A DNA stretch of 64,000 nucleotides from the NCBI RefSeq assembly GCF_041154745.1, contig NZ_AP031573.1, positions 3,286,001 to 3,350,000 on the forward strand. The letters run 5' to 3'. Origin of the DNA: Flavobacterium sp. CFS9 (GTDB lineage Bacteria > Bacteroidota > Bacteroidia > Flavobacteriales > Flavobacteriaceae). Positions 54,250-63,690 of this stretch are shown here, piece by piece. Under the pieces are notes generated by a model that worked only from the letters and a program-made list of their open reading frames with translations, searched no databases and was not told the DNA's origin. Within the stretch, counting starts at the first letter, position 1; each line of letters begins with the position of its first letter. Position numbers and translations under genes: made by a program.

Positions 54250-55578
54250 ATGCTTAGTATTAATGAAGAATTTCAATATTTTAATGAAAAAGATTGTAAC
54301 TATAAAGAATTTTTGAATTGTCAAAAATTATTAAAAGACATTAATACTCTTACAGTGCCAAAACGTTCAGTTAGATTGTTAAGTGCAAAGAAAATTGAAA
54401 AAAGATTGCTAAAAATTAGTTCAGATAAGCTTTTGGCTGTAGAATATTGTTTGGTTTTCTTGTCGAATCTCGTACATATAGAATTTATCAGTAATAATGA
54501 GAAGTGGAAATCGTTGTCTAGTAAGGTTTTGAGAGAGCAGATTCCAGGATCTGATGGGACTTATAAAAAGGTTATAGAATTTTTACTTGACCCAATATTT
54601 TCATTTAGTCCTTTGATAGAAGTTAAACTAAACGACAGAGAGACTGAAACATACGAAGTAGGGGCAAGGTCAAAGCAGTATAGACTCTCTAGCTTGTTTT
54701 TTAGTAATAAAGTTGAAATATATAAAATATCAAATTCTTATCATAAGAAAAAAAGATTAGATATCTATCTCACAAAAATAATAGAATCGAAGAATAATTT
54801 GATTGTAACAAATCTTTTGAATATATATCCCAAGTTAACCCTTCCTGTAGAAAACGAAATATTAGCAGAGGCTAAAAGGTTAGTAAAGATGAAATACAGG
54901 AATGGCAAGGGGAAAAAATTGACAATTTTAAATGGGAGAAAGAAGACCGATCTAGTGGATCAGCAACGAATTTATTTAGAAGACAGTTTAAAATTGTTTA
55001 GATATTTAACTGAGAATGGATTTAAATATCCCTCAATATCTGGAGAAAGATCTGGGGGGAGGGTGTATGATTCAATAAATATGATGCCTAGATTTATTCG
55101 TAACCTTATTAAAATTGATAATGAGAAAACTATTGATATTGATTTCAAATGTTTACATCCAAATTTAGCTGTAAGGTTATATGGAGGTACCAAAAAATAT
55201 ATTACTCATGAGCTGATAAAGGATAAGTTAGAAATGGAGTTAAATATTGTAAAGGAAGAGCATTTAAGTTTTTTTAATAAAAAGACTCAACAGATGAAAC
55301 AAAGTGTATTATATTCTTATTATAAAACAAATGAGCCAACGATGTTAAAAAATATTATAGCTGACAAGAATAAAAATAATTACAAAATTACGAGTCAAAA
55401 AATGTTTGATTTAGAAGTCAAAATAATGACCGAATGTATTAACAGATTAAACAAGGTAGGAATAGACGTTTTGTACGTCTTTGATGCTCTTTTGGTTAAA
55501 TGTAGCAATCAAAAAGCTGTCGAATATACAATGAATCAGGTCGTTTCTGAAATGGGAATTTATACTAATGTTGGTTAA
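54250..55578 (+). CDS. Polymerase-like protein of mobile elements, function unknown
   Basis: A 442-aa protein. The C-terminal half shows SGGRVYDSINMMPRFIRNLI, then TIDIDFKCLHPNLAVRLYGG, and near the end DVLYVFDALLVKCSN. The order of an acidic D-x-D-x-x-x-x-HP motif and a late FDAL motif recalls the palm of family A DNA polymerases and a group of unannotated proteins of Bacteroidota mobile elements with GRVY and IDIS-type motifs. I cannot show activity. It has an ordinary ATG start after a very A-rich leader. It is isolated between element B and the RHS gene. Confidence 0.5.
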   Translation: MLSINEEFQYFNEKDCNYKEFLNCQKLLKDINTLTVPKRSVRLLSAKKIEKRLLKISSDKLLAVEYCLVFLSNLVHIEFISNNEKWKSLSSKVLREQIPGSDGTYKKVIEFLLDPIFSFSPLIEVKLNDRETETYEVGARSKQYRLSSLFFSNKVEIYKISNSYHKKKRLDIYLTKIIESKNNLIVTNLLNIYPKLTLPVENEILAEAKRLVKMKYRNGKGKKLTILNGRKKTDLVDQQRIYLEDSLKLFRYLTENGFKYPSISGERSGGRVYDSINMMPRFIRNLIKIDNEKTIDIDFKCLHPNLAVRLYGGTKKYITHELIKDKLEMELNIVKEEHLSFFNKKTQQMKQSVLYSYYKTNEPTMLKNIIADKNKNNYKITSQKMFDLEVKIMTECINRLNKVGIDVLYVFDALLVKCSNQKAVEYTMNQVVSEMGIYTNVG

Positions 55579-56056
55579 AAAAATAGTCTTTATTTTGTAA
55601 GTGTTTGGTTTTGAAAGTCTTGATTTTATATTGCTTTTTATAGAAATAGTGGTTAATACAGGTTTGTCAAGCAATGATCTATTAATTGTTTTATATATCA
55701 AATTTGAGTAAAAAACTGTTATAGGGAATTTTTTAAAATACAAATCAATTGCTTGAATTAGAATGAAAAAATTTGATATTTCTTAATTATTTTTTATTGT
55801 TTGGTCTAGTATGTTGTAAGATTTTAGATTTTACCTTTTTTTAGGCTCTTTCCTAGTTTCGGTTCTATTTTGTAGTCCTCAAGAAAAGATCCGGAAAGAC
55901 TTTTTTAATTCGCTTTTTATTGGTAAAAATATTACAAAAAATATTTTTTTGTAAGTATTATTTGTAATATATTTGAAGGGATCAGTTTGTTTATTGCCTG
56001 ATTAACAAGTGACAATAGGAATAGGAATATGAATTAAGCAACACTCAAAATTAATT
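55579..56056. other. 478-bp gap before the RHS gene
   Basis: No gene is convincing; a minus-strand open frame here (55447-55743) largely overlaps the 442-aa gene in antisense and looks like a shadow. The 80 bp before the RHS start include TTGTAAGTATTATTTGTAATATATTTGAAG-type AT-rich sequence with TATATTTG (55966-55973, approximately), a possible -7 box. Confidence 0.4.
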
Positions 56057-59000
56057 ATGTTATTAACCGATAATCATTTAACTGTTGTGGTGGGGATAGA
56101 CATCCACTTTACTACTTTACCACCATTCAATCCTTTTCATCCTTATATAGGTATTGTTATTGATCCTGCTGATTACATTCCTTTTTTAGGCACTTCGGTA
56201 CATGTAAATGGTTTTAAACGTGGGAATTCTGATACAGGAGGAATAATCATTCCACTACAGCATATTCCGCTTTTTACGCCACCTTGGCTAATGATGCCTA
56301 TTATTGGGCATGAGAGTATGAACTTCTTTGCTTCGCAAACGGTATTTTCAGACGGTACGCGAATGAGTCCTAAAGGACATATGCTGATGACTTGCAATGA
56401 TATTGGGATTCCACTCTCGATGTCATTGGGGAAAACCAAAGTGGGCAAAAAAATGTTACCGTTTGCTCCAACGCTTTTTGCCCCAACCTCATTTTCATTG
56501 CCTATCCCAACAGGAAAACCTGTGATGGTTGGCGGACCTTATCCGCCCGATTGGGGCGGTATGCTTACCGGATTGGTTGCCAGTATTGGTTTTAGCACGT
56601 TATTGAAGAAAACGAGAGGTCTTATTAAAAAAATCAATACGAGTGGTAAATGCCCAGCAGGTCTCAAAAGAATCCTGTGTAGATTTGGCTTTGAACCTAT
56701 AAACTTAATTAATGGTGCTGTAATTTATGAAGGGAGCGATTTTGATATTGCCAGTCCAATTTCTTTAAACTGGCAACGTACTTGGTACTCCGATTCTAAT
56801 TATGTAGGCTGGTTGGGTCATGGTGTACATTGTGTATACGACAGAGCAGTAGAGTTATACCCTGAAGACGATGCGGTAGGACTTCGTATGGAGGATGGAA
56901 GATTGGTTGTTTTTCCTACTCTCATGCCTGAAGAAGAATTTTATCTCCGTGAAGAAAAAACAACTCTGAAAAGGACTGAAGGCGGTTATCAGGCATACGA
57001 TCATACAAACAAACTGTTTTATGATTTCACACTTTTTGATGGCAAGAAATACCAGCTCACTCAGATTACCAATCATGCGGGACTTTCTATCATTTTTGAA
57101 TTTAAAGGATATATCCTGAACAGAATCATTGATTCAGCAGGCAGAGCCATCAAAGTAAGTACGAAGGAAGGACTTATTCAAAAGTTAGAACTCGTTAGCC
57201 CTGAGCAGGACGAACTTTTGGTAGCGTATGAATACGATCAGGAGGGTAACATAAGTGCCATTATTGATGCACTTCAAAAGCCAACCACCATTGAATATGA
57301 AAACCATTTGATGGTCAAAAAAACAGATCGTAACGGTCAGACTTTTTATTGGGAGTACGACACCCAAAACCGTTGTACCCACACTTGGGGTGATGGCGGT
57401 TGGCAGGAAGGTTGGGTGGACTATCATACGGAAGAAGGCTATAACTTAGTTACTGACGCCAACGGAGCTGTAACCACCTATTATTACGAGCCAAGTCAGT
57501 TGGTCACACAGGTAAAAGATCCTATGGGTAACAGTACTTTTTATGACTACACAGAGTTTATGGAACTCTATCGCGAGATTGATCCCGAAGGACGCATCTT
57601 GGGCTTTAATTATGATGAAAGAGGAAACAAAACCAGTACAGTTTACCCCGATGGTACAGAAGAAATCATGATTTATGATGAGGAGAATCGTCCATCAATT
57701 GCCATAGATCCCGAAGGCAATAAAACGGTCTATCTGTACAAAGAAGATAGGGAGGATCAGCTCAAAACAATTATTGCTCCTGATAAAACTACTACCCATT
57801 TTAGTTATCATGATAACGGATTATTAGCGACAGTTGCCAAAAACAACAACAAACTAGAACTGATTTATGACGATCAATTCAACCTTATTGAGTGGCGTGA
57901 GAATAGCGAAAAGTTAAAGTCATGGGAGTATGACTATCGTGGGCGCGTACAGGCGATCTACACTCCGATGCAAATGGCTGATTACTTTAGTTATGATGCA
58001 CTGGATCGGGTAAGACAGATTGTAGAGAAAGACAGTAATGTCATACAGTTCACCTACAACAACTATGACGAAGTAATAGCCCTAAAAGACAATAAAAATA
58101 GTATTAAGTTCAGTTATACCCCAATGGGAAGCCTTGCTACTCGAGAGCAGAATGGCGTAAAAGTGCGTTTTGATTACGACAAGATGGAGCAATTGAAAGG
58201 CATCAAAAACGAAGACAATGAAGTCTACTATTTTGATAGAAATAAAGCAGGACATATAATAAAAGAAGTAGCTTTTGATGGTATGGTGAAAAAGTACCAG
58301 CGTAATTTGGCAGGTGAAGTGACCGGAATAGATCATGGCAACGGAAAATTTACAGAATACGAACAAGATGCACTGGGACGCATTACCAGAGTGGATTATC
58401 ACGACGGTACTTGGGAAACGTACAGTTACAACAAAAATGGACAGCTCATTGAAGCTACCAACCAAAACGTAAGCATTTATTTTGAACGAGATGCTATAGG
58501 GCGTATCATACAAGAAACTCAAAAACAACAGCTCGATGCCACCCAAAATGGCATAACGCTCTTATCAACCTATAACGCTTTAGGACAACGTATCAATATC
58601 AGCACCAGTCTTGGAGCCGATATTAATACCCATTACAACCAAAAAGGACAGCTGGAGCGAATAGAAGCCCAAAGCAACGAACTTAAAGAACAGCATCAGA
58701 AATGGGAAACCACACTGAAACGAGATGAATTAGGACGTGAAATAGAGCGATTTGCCACAGGGGGACTGCACATTAAAACCAGTTACAACAACAGCGGAAA
58801 ACAAAAAGAGCAGGAAGTATTTACGAATGGCAAACGTACCGGATCACGTTTTTACAATTGGGACACCAACCAGCAATTGCGCAGTGTTGTAAACCAAATG
58901 AATTCAAGTATTACCTACTTTGACTATGATGACTTTGGCAATTTAGCTAAAAGCTATAATGGCACTGAAGAGCTCTATAAAACTCCGGATGCAGTAGGTA

Positions 59001-60181
59001 ACTTATACAAAACTCCCGATCGTAGTGATCGTAAATACGGTAAAGGCGGTAAACTGCTACAGGACGAAAAGTACCATTACAGATACGATGAGCTCGGTAA
59101 TTTGATACACAAAAGCACAAGAAAAATCAATGAGGAGCTAAAGTTTGAAAAACCAACTAACTGGATCGACAAACTGGCGGGCAACAAAACCGAAGAAACA
59201 ATATTACAGAAGGAACATCAAAAATGGCAGAACGGAGATACCACTTATAGCTGGTTGGCGAATGGAATGCTGGAAAGCGTAACCAATCCTGATGGAAAAA
59301 CAGTACAATTTGAGTACGATGCTTTGGGCAGACGTACTGCAAAAATTGCAAACCAAAAAATAAATCGCTATGTTTGGGATCGAGACGTTCTTATCCATGA
59401 ATGGGAATACGATGTAAAAGATCGCCCTAAATTAATAGCCGCTGAGGATGATTTAGTCTATGATAAAACGGAATCAATTGAAAACCTTATAACTTGGGTA
59501 TATCAAGGTGGTTCTTTTGTTCCATGTGCTAAGATTGTTGGAGAAGAAAAGTTTTCAATTATTAACGATTATGTTGATCGCCCAGTACAAGCTTACAATA
59601 ATACAGGTGAATTAGTTTGGGAGGCAGAGTATGATATTTATGGGGATTTATTCAATCTAACAGGCGATAGAAATTTTATTCCATTTAGACAGTTAGGGCA
59701 GTATGAAGATGTAGAAACAGGACTATACTATAACCGCTTTCGATACTATAATCCTGAGACCGGATTGTATTTATCTCAGGACCCGATTGGAATTGAAGGA
59801 AATAATCCAAATTTCTATGCGTATGTATTCAATTCAAATTTTGAATTTGATTTGTTTGGACTGGATTGTCAGGTTCATCACTTAATACCTCAGGCAGTTT
59901 ACAAACAGTTTAAAAAAGACTTTAAGAAAATAAAAGGTTATTCTCAAGCTGTAAACCACAGATTAGCGAAAAACAGGAATAATTTAATTGATTTAGATAC
60001 TCCTTTTCATGGAAATCATCCAAAGTATAATGAGTATGTAACAAGTAAGTTGGAAGATTTAAAATTGCAACAAAAATTTGATTTAGATAATATATCAAAG
60101 TTGCAAAATCATTTAAGGGATAAAATTGCGGAAGCACAAAAATCAGGGTTAAATCTAAATGATTTTTTTGCTAATCTATAA
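56057..60181 (+). CDS. PAAR/RHS polymorphic toxin with HNH/AHH-like nuclease tip
   Basis: A 1374-aa protein. Residues 1-190 form a PAAR-like N-terminal region (GRMSPKGHM-type loops; GKPVMVGGPYPP), which would sit on a type VI secretion spike. Residues 205-290 start the RHS part (NLINGAVIYEGSDFDIASPI). YD repeats fill 330-1200 (YEYDQEGNISAIIDAL; YDALDRVRQIV) and build a closed shell. The RHS core motif ETGLYYNRFRYYNPETGLYL lies near 1220, and DLFGL ends the shell. The tip (1273-1374) begins HHLIPQAVYKQF and has NRNNLIDL and FHGNHPKYNEYV, an HNH/AHH nuclease pattern. It likely kills rival bacteria by cutting DNA or RNA. Confidence 0.88.
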   Translation: MLLTDNHLTVVVGIDIHFTTLPPFNPFHPYIGIVIDPADYIPFLGTSVHVNGFKRGNSDTGGIIIPLQHIPLFTPPWLMMPIIGHESMNFFASQTVFSDGTRMSPKGHMLMTCNDIGIPLSMSLGKTKVGKKMLPFAPTLFAPTSFSLPIPTGKPVMVGGPYPPDWGGMLTGLVASIGFSTLLKKTRGLIKKINTSGKCPAGLKRILCRFGFEPINLINGAVIYEGSDFDIASPISLNWQRTWYSDSNYVGWLGHGVHCVYDRAVELYPEDDAVGLRMEDGRLVVFPTLMPEEEFYLREEKTTLKRTEGGYQAYDHTNKLFYDFTLFDGKKYQLTQITNHAGLSIIFEFKGYILNRIIDSAGRAIKVSTKEGLIQKLELVSPEQDELLVAYEYDQEGNISAIIDALQKPTTIEYENHLMVKKTDRNGQTFYWEYDTQNRCTHTWGDGGWQEGWVDYHTEEGYNLVTDANGAVTTYYYEPSQLVTQVKDPMGNSTFYDYTEFMELYREIDPEGRILGFNYDERGNKTSTVYPDGTEEIMIYDEENRPSIAIDPEGNKTVYLYKEDREDQLKTIIAPDKTTTHFSYHDNGLLATVAKNNNKLELIYDDQFNLIEWRENSEKLKSWEYDYRGRVQAIYTPMQMADYFSYDALDRVRQIVEKDSNVIQFTYNNYDEVIALKDNKNSIKFSYTPMGSLATREQNGVKVRFDYDKMEQLKGIKNEDNEVYYFDRNKAGHIIKEVAFDGMVKKYQRNLAGEVTGIDHGNGKFTEYEQDALGRITRVDYHDGTWETYSYNKNGQLIEATNQNVSIYFERDAIGRIIQETQKQQLDATQNGITLLSTYNALGQRINISTSLGADINTHYNQKGQLERIEAQSNELKEQHQKWETTLKRDELGREIERFATGGLHIKTSYNNSGKQKEQEVFTNGKRTGSRFYNWDTNQQLRSVVNQMNSSITYFDYDDFGNLAKSYNGTEELYKTPDAVGNLYKTPDRSDRKYGKGGKLLQDEKYHYRYDELGNLIHKSTRKINEELKFEKPTNWIDKLAGNKTEETILQKEHQKWQNGDTTYSWLANGMLESVTNPDGKTVQFEYDALGRRTAKIANQKINRYVWDRDVLIHEWEYDVKDRPKLIAAEDDLVYDKTESIENLITWVYQGGSFVPCAKIVGEEKFSIINDYVDRPVQAYNNTGELVWEAEYDIYGDLFNLTGDRNFIPFRQLGQYEDVETGLYYNRFRYYNPETGLYLSQDPIGIEGNNPNFYAYVFNSNFEFDLFGLDCQVHHLIPQAVYKQFKKDFKKIKGYSQAVNHRLAKNRNNLIDLDTPFHGNHPKYNEYVTSKLEDLKLQQKFDLDNISKLQNHLRDKIAEAQKSGLNLNDFFANL

Positions 60182-60194
60182 TAGTAAAAGAAGT

Positions 60195-60848
60195 ATGTAT
60201 AAGAACATTAGAACAGAATCAGATCCTAAAATTATAGGAGTCAATAATGGTGTTTATCAAGTAGAATTGAATGATAGAAAGTCATTCGTAAACAAAGAAG
60301 AAAAAAAAAATTATGAAAATTATTTTGATGGAAATTTCAATTCATTTTCAATAGATAATTTTAAAAACATTGAAAAAAACAAAGTTACCATATTAACGTA
60401 TTTTCCATTAAAAAAAGCAAAAGAAACTGATTTTGTAAGTTTTTCGCCAAACGAAATGGGTTTGAATTTTATAATTTCTCAAAAAGTTCTTGATATATTT
60501 GAGAGTTTTAATTTATGTGAATTTATAAAGATACCAACTAAAATTGAGGGGTTTAAAAATAATTTCTATACAATTGGTTTTCCCATTACTAATTATGATT
60601 TTTTAGATTTTCCAGAATCTTTTTTTTTAGATTCTTTGGGAAATCGAAATTTAATTGAATCATATGAAGAATATGATGTAAAGAGATATGATATAAAAGT
60701 AAAGAAGTTAAAATTAAGAAGAAAAACTAGTAGTAATATTATTTATAGTCAAATTAAAGGTTTGTTTTTTTCAAACGAATTGGTAGAAAAGTTAAGACAA
60801 GAAGATGTAGTAGGATTTCAGATTTGTGATACAGAACTTGACTTCTAA
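60195..60848 (+). CDS. Likely immunity protein for the RHS nuclease
   Basis: A 217-aa soluble protein started at ATG 60195 (MYKNIRTESD), 13 bp after the RHS stop and preceded by a purine-rich site. The sequence is AT-rich and hydrophilic with two similar halves of mixed strands and helices; the C-terminal FFSNELVEKLRQEDVVGFQI resembles the end of Imm11/Imm43-like families. I would not fix the family. Position directly after a toxin tip is the main evidence. Confidence 0.65.
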   Translation: MYKNIRTESDPKIIGVNNGVYQVELNDRKSFVNKEEKKNYENYFDGNFNSFSIDNFKNIEKNKVTILTYFPLKKAKETDFVSFSPNEMGLNFIISQKVLDIFESFNLCEFIKIPTKIEGFKNNFYTIGFPITNYDFLDFPESFFLDSLGNRNLIESYEEYDVKRYDIKVKKLKLRRKTSSNIIYSQIKGLFFSNELVEKLRQEDVVGFQICDTELDF

Positions 60849-61273
60849 TCGGTGTGCATATTTTGTTCATAAAGACATAGAAAGAGAAAGTTGATAAATA
60901 ATAAAACGATAAAACGCGATATGCTATTCGCGGGTTTTATCGTTTTATGAAAGAACACTTTTTTAGTTTTATAATTTTATAGGTGAGTATTAGTTAGATT
61001 GTAAAGGATGTTTCATTATCTAAATTTTGAATATCTCTCATGTATTCAATTATTTTTATCAAAAGTTACATTGTGTTCTTCCCCATTGAGTATGTCTTTT
61101 AATAGTAAATAAACAAAAAGGCGTATCTATTTTAGAGTATGCCATATCGTAAATACAATTTTAATCAAAATCTAAGCAGTTTTACTGAGTTTAAAACGTG
61201 TCAAAAATAACTACTCTAAAAACGATACAGTTAAAGGGATTTCTTTATCTTTGTTTCAACAAAGGTGAAGATT
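60849..61273. other. Gap with terminator and recombinase promoter
   Basis: No gene is seen. A strong terminator occupies 60901-60948. TATCTTTG at 61246-61253 fits a -7 box for the recombinase that starts at 61274. Confidence 0.5.
60901..60948 (+). terminator. Terminator of the RHS-immunity operon
   Basis: ATAAAACGATAAAAC pairs perfectly with GTTTTATCGTTTTAT, and GCGA with TCGC inside it after a 2-base bulge. The T-rich 3' arm fits an intrinsic terminator working in both directions. Confidence 0.7.
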
Positions 61274-61872
61274 ATGAAAACTGCAAAATATATTAGAGTT
61301 AGTACAACAGAGCAAAGCATTGATAGACAATTAACGGTTAATTATAAACAATATATTGACAAGTGTAGTGGTTCGATTCCGTTCAATGAACGTCCTACTG
61401 CTATAAAGTTATTAAATGATATTGCTGACAAAAAGATTGATGCCTTAGTCGTTCATTCCATAGATAGACTAGGAAGAAATGCTTTTGATATTCAAACGAC
61501 CTTAAATTTATTAAGCACTCTTAACATAAATGTATATGTAGAAAACATTGGTCTGTATTCTATGATTGAGAACAAACCCAATTCTATATTTAAGATGATT
61601 ACTGATGTTTTAAGCAACGTTGCAGAAATGGAAAGAACATCATTACTAGAAAGACAAAAGAAGGTATTTTAATTGCGAAAGCAAAAGGAACATACAAAGG
61701 TAGACAGTTAAATACTGTCGAAACACCTCAACAATTCCTCGCAAAATACAATCAATCACATTTAGAATTAATCAAAGACAAAAATTACTCAATTAGAAAA
61801 CTCGCATCTATTACAAATTTATCAAACAATACAATCGTTAAGATTAAGAAAATATTAGGCAAAGTTGAATAA
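61274..61872 (+). pseudogene. Frameshifted serine recombinase
   Basis: The N-terminal catalytic domain is intact (AKYIRVSTTEQSIDRQ; SIDRLGRNAFDIQ; AEMERTSLLERQK), but the frame breaks near 61659 and ends KKVF. Adding one A to the run in AGACAAAAGAAGG restores EGILIAKAKGTYKGRQ and the C-terminal HTH (SIRKLASITNLSNNTIVKIK) through TAA at 61870. So a single-base deletion in an A run separates the DNA-binding domain. It is related to the 43645-44247 recombinase. A sequencing error is possible. Confidence 0.8.
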
Positions 61873-61913
61873 CAAAGAATAAGTTAATAAATTACGATTT
61901 AAAAATACAATTT

Positions 61914-62222
61914 ATGGACATTAGTAATCATATCACAAACAATAAAAATTGGTGGTTCAAAATTTTATTATCCTCTTTTATTATTAGCTTCATTTTTCCG
62001 GTTATACTATATAAAGATAAATCATCAACTTACAACGTCATTACTAACAGTTTTGGTTCAATTGTTGGAGGTTTAGTATTCTTTGCCCTTGTATATTTAA
62101 TTACCCGATTGTTTAAGAAAAGACTTAGTGATAATCAAATTAAAACTGTTCTACTCATAAGTTTTAGCTTTTGGTGGATTCTTCAAATACTGAATCACTA
62201 TAATTTCAAAATAGCTTTATAA
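61914..62222 (+). CDS. Small membrane protein of unknown function
   Basis: A 102-aa protein with three hydrophobic helices (about 14-33, 46-66 and 80-96) and short charged linkers (LFKKRLSDNQIK). No family recognised. It follows the recombinase remnant by 41 bp; the neighbouring genes give no clue to its role. Confidence 0.5.
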   Translation: MDISNHITNNKNWWFKILLSSFIISFIFPVILYKDKSSTYNVITNSFGSIVGGLVFFALVYLITRLFKKRLSDNQIKTVLLISFSFWWILQILNHYNFKIAL

Positions 62223-62268
62223 TAATGCGGATATCATGTCATAAATACCATTATCTAAAAACTATAAA

Positions 62269-62712
62269 ATGGGAAAAAACTATGTTATTGCAGTCACAAT
62301 ATTATTTTTCAGTTTATCAACTGGAATAAGAGCTCAATCAGTAACTGTTACTAAAGTTTTGCATTATCTTGAAATTCAAAATCAAAATCAAATTGAAAAA
62401 GATTTAATAAAACTTGGCTTTAAGTTCAATAATAAAAGGAGCGAACCAAATATGACGGAATATTCATATTACAAAACAGATAATTATGGTTTGCAAAAAA
62501 TAAGTATCTTCAATAATGATGAGCTTTTAAGTATCGTTTACAGCCCTGTGTCAGATTTTTATTTATCCTTGAAGGAAATAATGCTGATAAACGTGGATTT
62601 TACTTACGCATATACTAATAAGGAGACAAAATTCTATGAAAACGGTAATATGAGAATAGGAATAAATGATAAATATGAAACAGTATCGTTCTTTGTAAAA
62701 TTAAACAAATAA
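62269..62712 (+). CDS. Small secreted protein of unknown function
   Basis: A 147-aa protein with a signal peptide (VIAVTILFFSLSTGIRAQ). The mature part is rich in beta strands and aromatic residues. I recognise no family. It starts 46 bp after the small membrane protein. Confidence 0.55.
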   Translation: MGKNYVIAVTILFFSLSTGIRAQSVTVTKVLHYLEIQNQNQIEKDLIKLGFKFNNKRSEPNMTEYSYYKTDNYGLQKISIFNNDELLSIVYSPVSDFYLSLKEIMLINVDFTYAYTNKETKFYENGNMRIGINDKYETVSFFVKLNK

Positions 62713-62790
62713 AATCATTTTTTACATGGATAAATCACATTATTATTCGGATTCCTTTCTATTTAAGTTTACAATTTAAGAAAAATTAGA

Positions 62791-63489
62791 ATGACAAATT
62801 CAAATAACGACTCATTTGAAAATCTATTTAGTTTTGTTACTAAATCAATAAAGGAAAGAGAAAGAATAAAAAAGGAATATTTAAAAAATGAGCCAGAAAA
62901 ATATAGTATTTTTAGATTAAATTCTGACACCTTACTTTTAAGTATTGCTAAGCATCTTGAAGAAGAAAGTAAATCCTCAAATGAAACCTTAACTTATCAA
63001 TACAATTTATTATACTCATTTATTAGAACTTATTTTGTTATTAGTGACCTAATTTTTAAATCTGATTTAATTGAAGCACATATATTAATTAGAAAACAAA
63101 TGGAAACTTTAACACGTCTTCATGAACTAGATAAAAAACCTATAGCTAAATTATTAAAGAAAACTCCAAATGTTTTAAATCTTTTTGGTAATGCAGGAAA
63201 ACCATTATATCCAATATTATCAGAAATTGCACATTTTTCTTCAATAGAAGTAGGGAATTTCATAAGTTTCAAAACTGCAGAAGGAAAAATTGAACCAAGC
63301 TTATTTCCCTTTTACAATAAAGCTAGTTTGTATTGCTATGAAAAACATGCATTCATTTCATTATATTTTATGTACTGGTTAAAGGAATTCGTTAAAAAGA
63401 CTAATATTGAAAGTTATAAGCTTTCTGACAATGAATCAAAATTTGATGAGATTGTTGAAATGGCTTTTGAATGCAAAATAGTAAAATAA
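62791..63489 (+). CDS. Helical cytosolic protein of unknown function
   Basis: A 232-aa protein, mainly helical, with no signal peptide. LLYSFIRTYFVISDLIFKSDLIEAHILIRKQMETLTRL, in its two helices around residues 72-110, is reminiscent of DUF5677-type or HEPN-like helical proteins, but the RxxxxH motif of HEPN nucleases is not seen. I leave the function open. The gene is AT-rich like the whole right end of the window. Confidence 0.5.
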   Translation: MTNSNNDSFENLFSFVTKSIKERERIKKEYLKNEPEKYSIFRLNSDTLLLSIAKHLEEESKSSNETLTYQYNLLYSFIRTYFVISDLIFKSDLIEAHILIRKQMETLTRLHELDKKPIAKLLKKTPNVLNLFGNAGKPLYPILSEIAHFSSIEVGNFISFKTAEGKIEPSLFPFYNKASLYCYEKHAFISLYFMYWLKEFVKKTNIESYKLSDNESKFDEIVEMAFECKIVK

Positions 63490-63633
63490 AATATTTGAAT
63501 TTGAAATCAGAACTGACGAAAGCCCCGAAACAGCCTAAAAGACTTTTAAGCTCTTCAGCTACAATTATAATTAGGGATGTTTATTAGGATCTATAACCCT
63601 GAGTTTGTAAGTTCAACGCCCTGTCTACAAATG

Positions 63634-63660
63634 AAAAGCCACTCTTTATAGAGTGGCTTT
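63634..63660 (-). terminator. Terminator of the right-edge gene
   Basis: AAAGCCACTC, loop tttata, GAGTGGCTTT: a perfect 10-bp stem, 31 bp past the stop of the minus-strand gene. Confidence 0.7.
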
Positions 63661-63690
63661 ATTTACGATTGAGGTATCTTCTTAATATTA

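Noticed and set aside
55447..55743. Minus-strand 98-codon open frame after the polymerase-like gene
   Set aside because: Much of it is antisense to the 442-aa gene, and the composition is not coding-like; taken as a shadow.
63565..63625. tRNA-like tail (TTCAACGCCCTG region) that might mark an integration site
   Set aside because: The T-arm and anticodon stems do not pair; no tRNA structure can be drawn.
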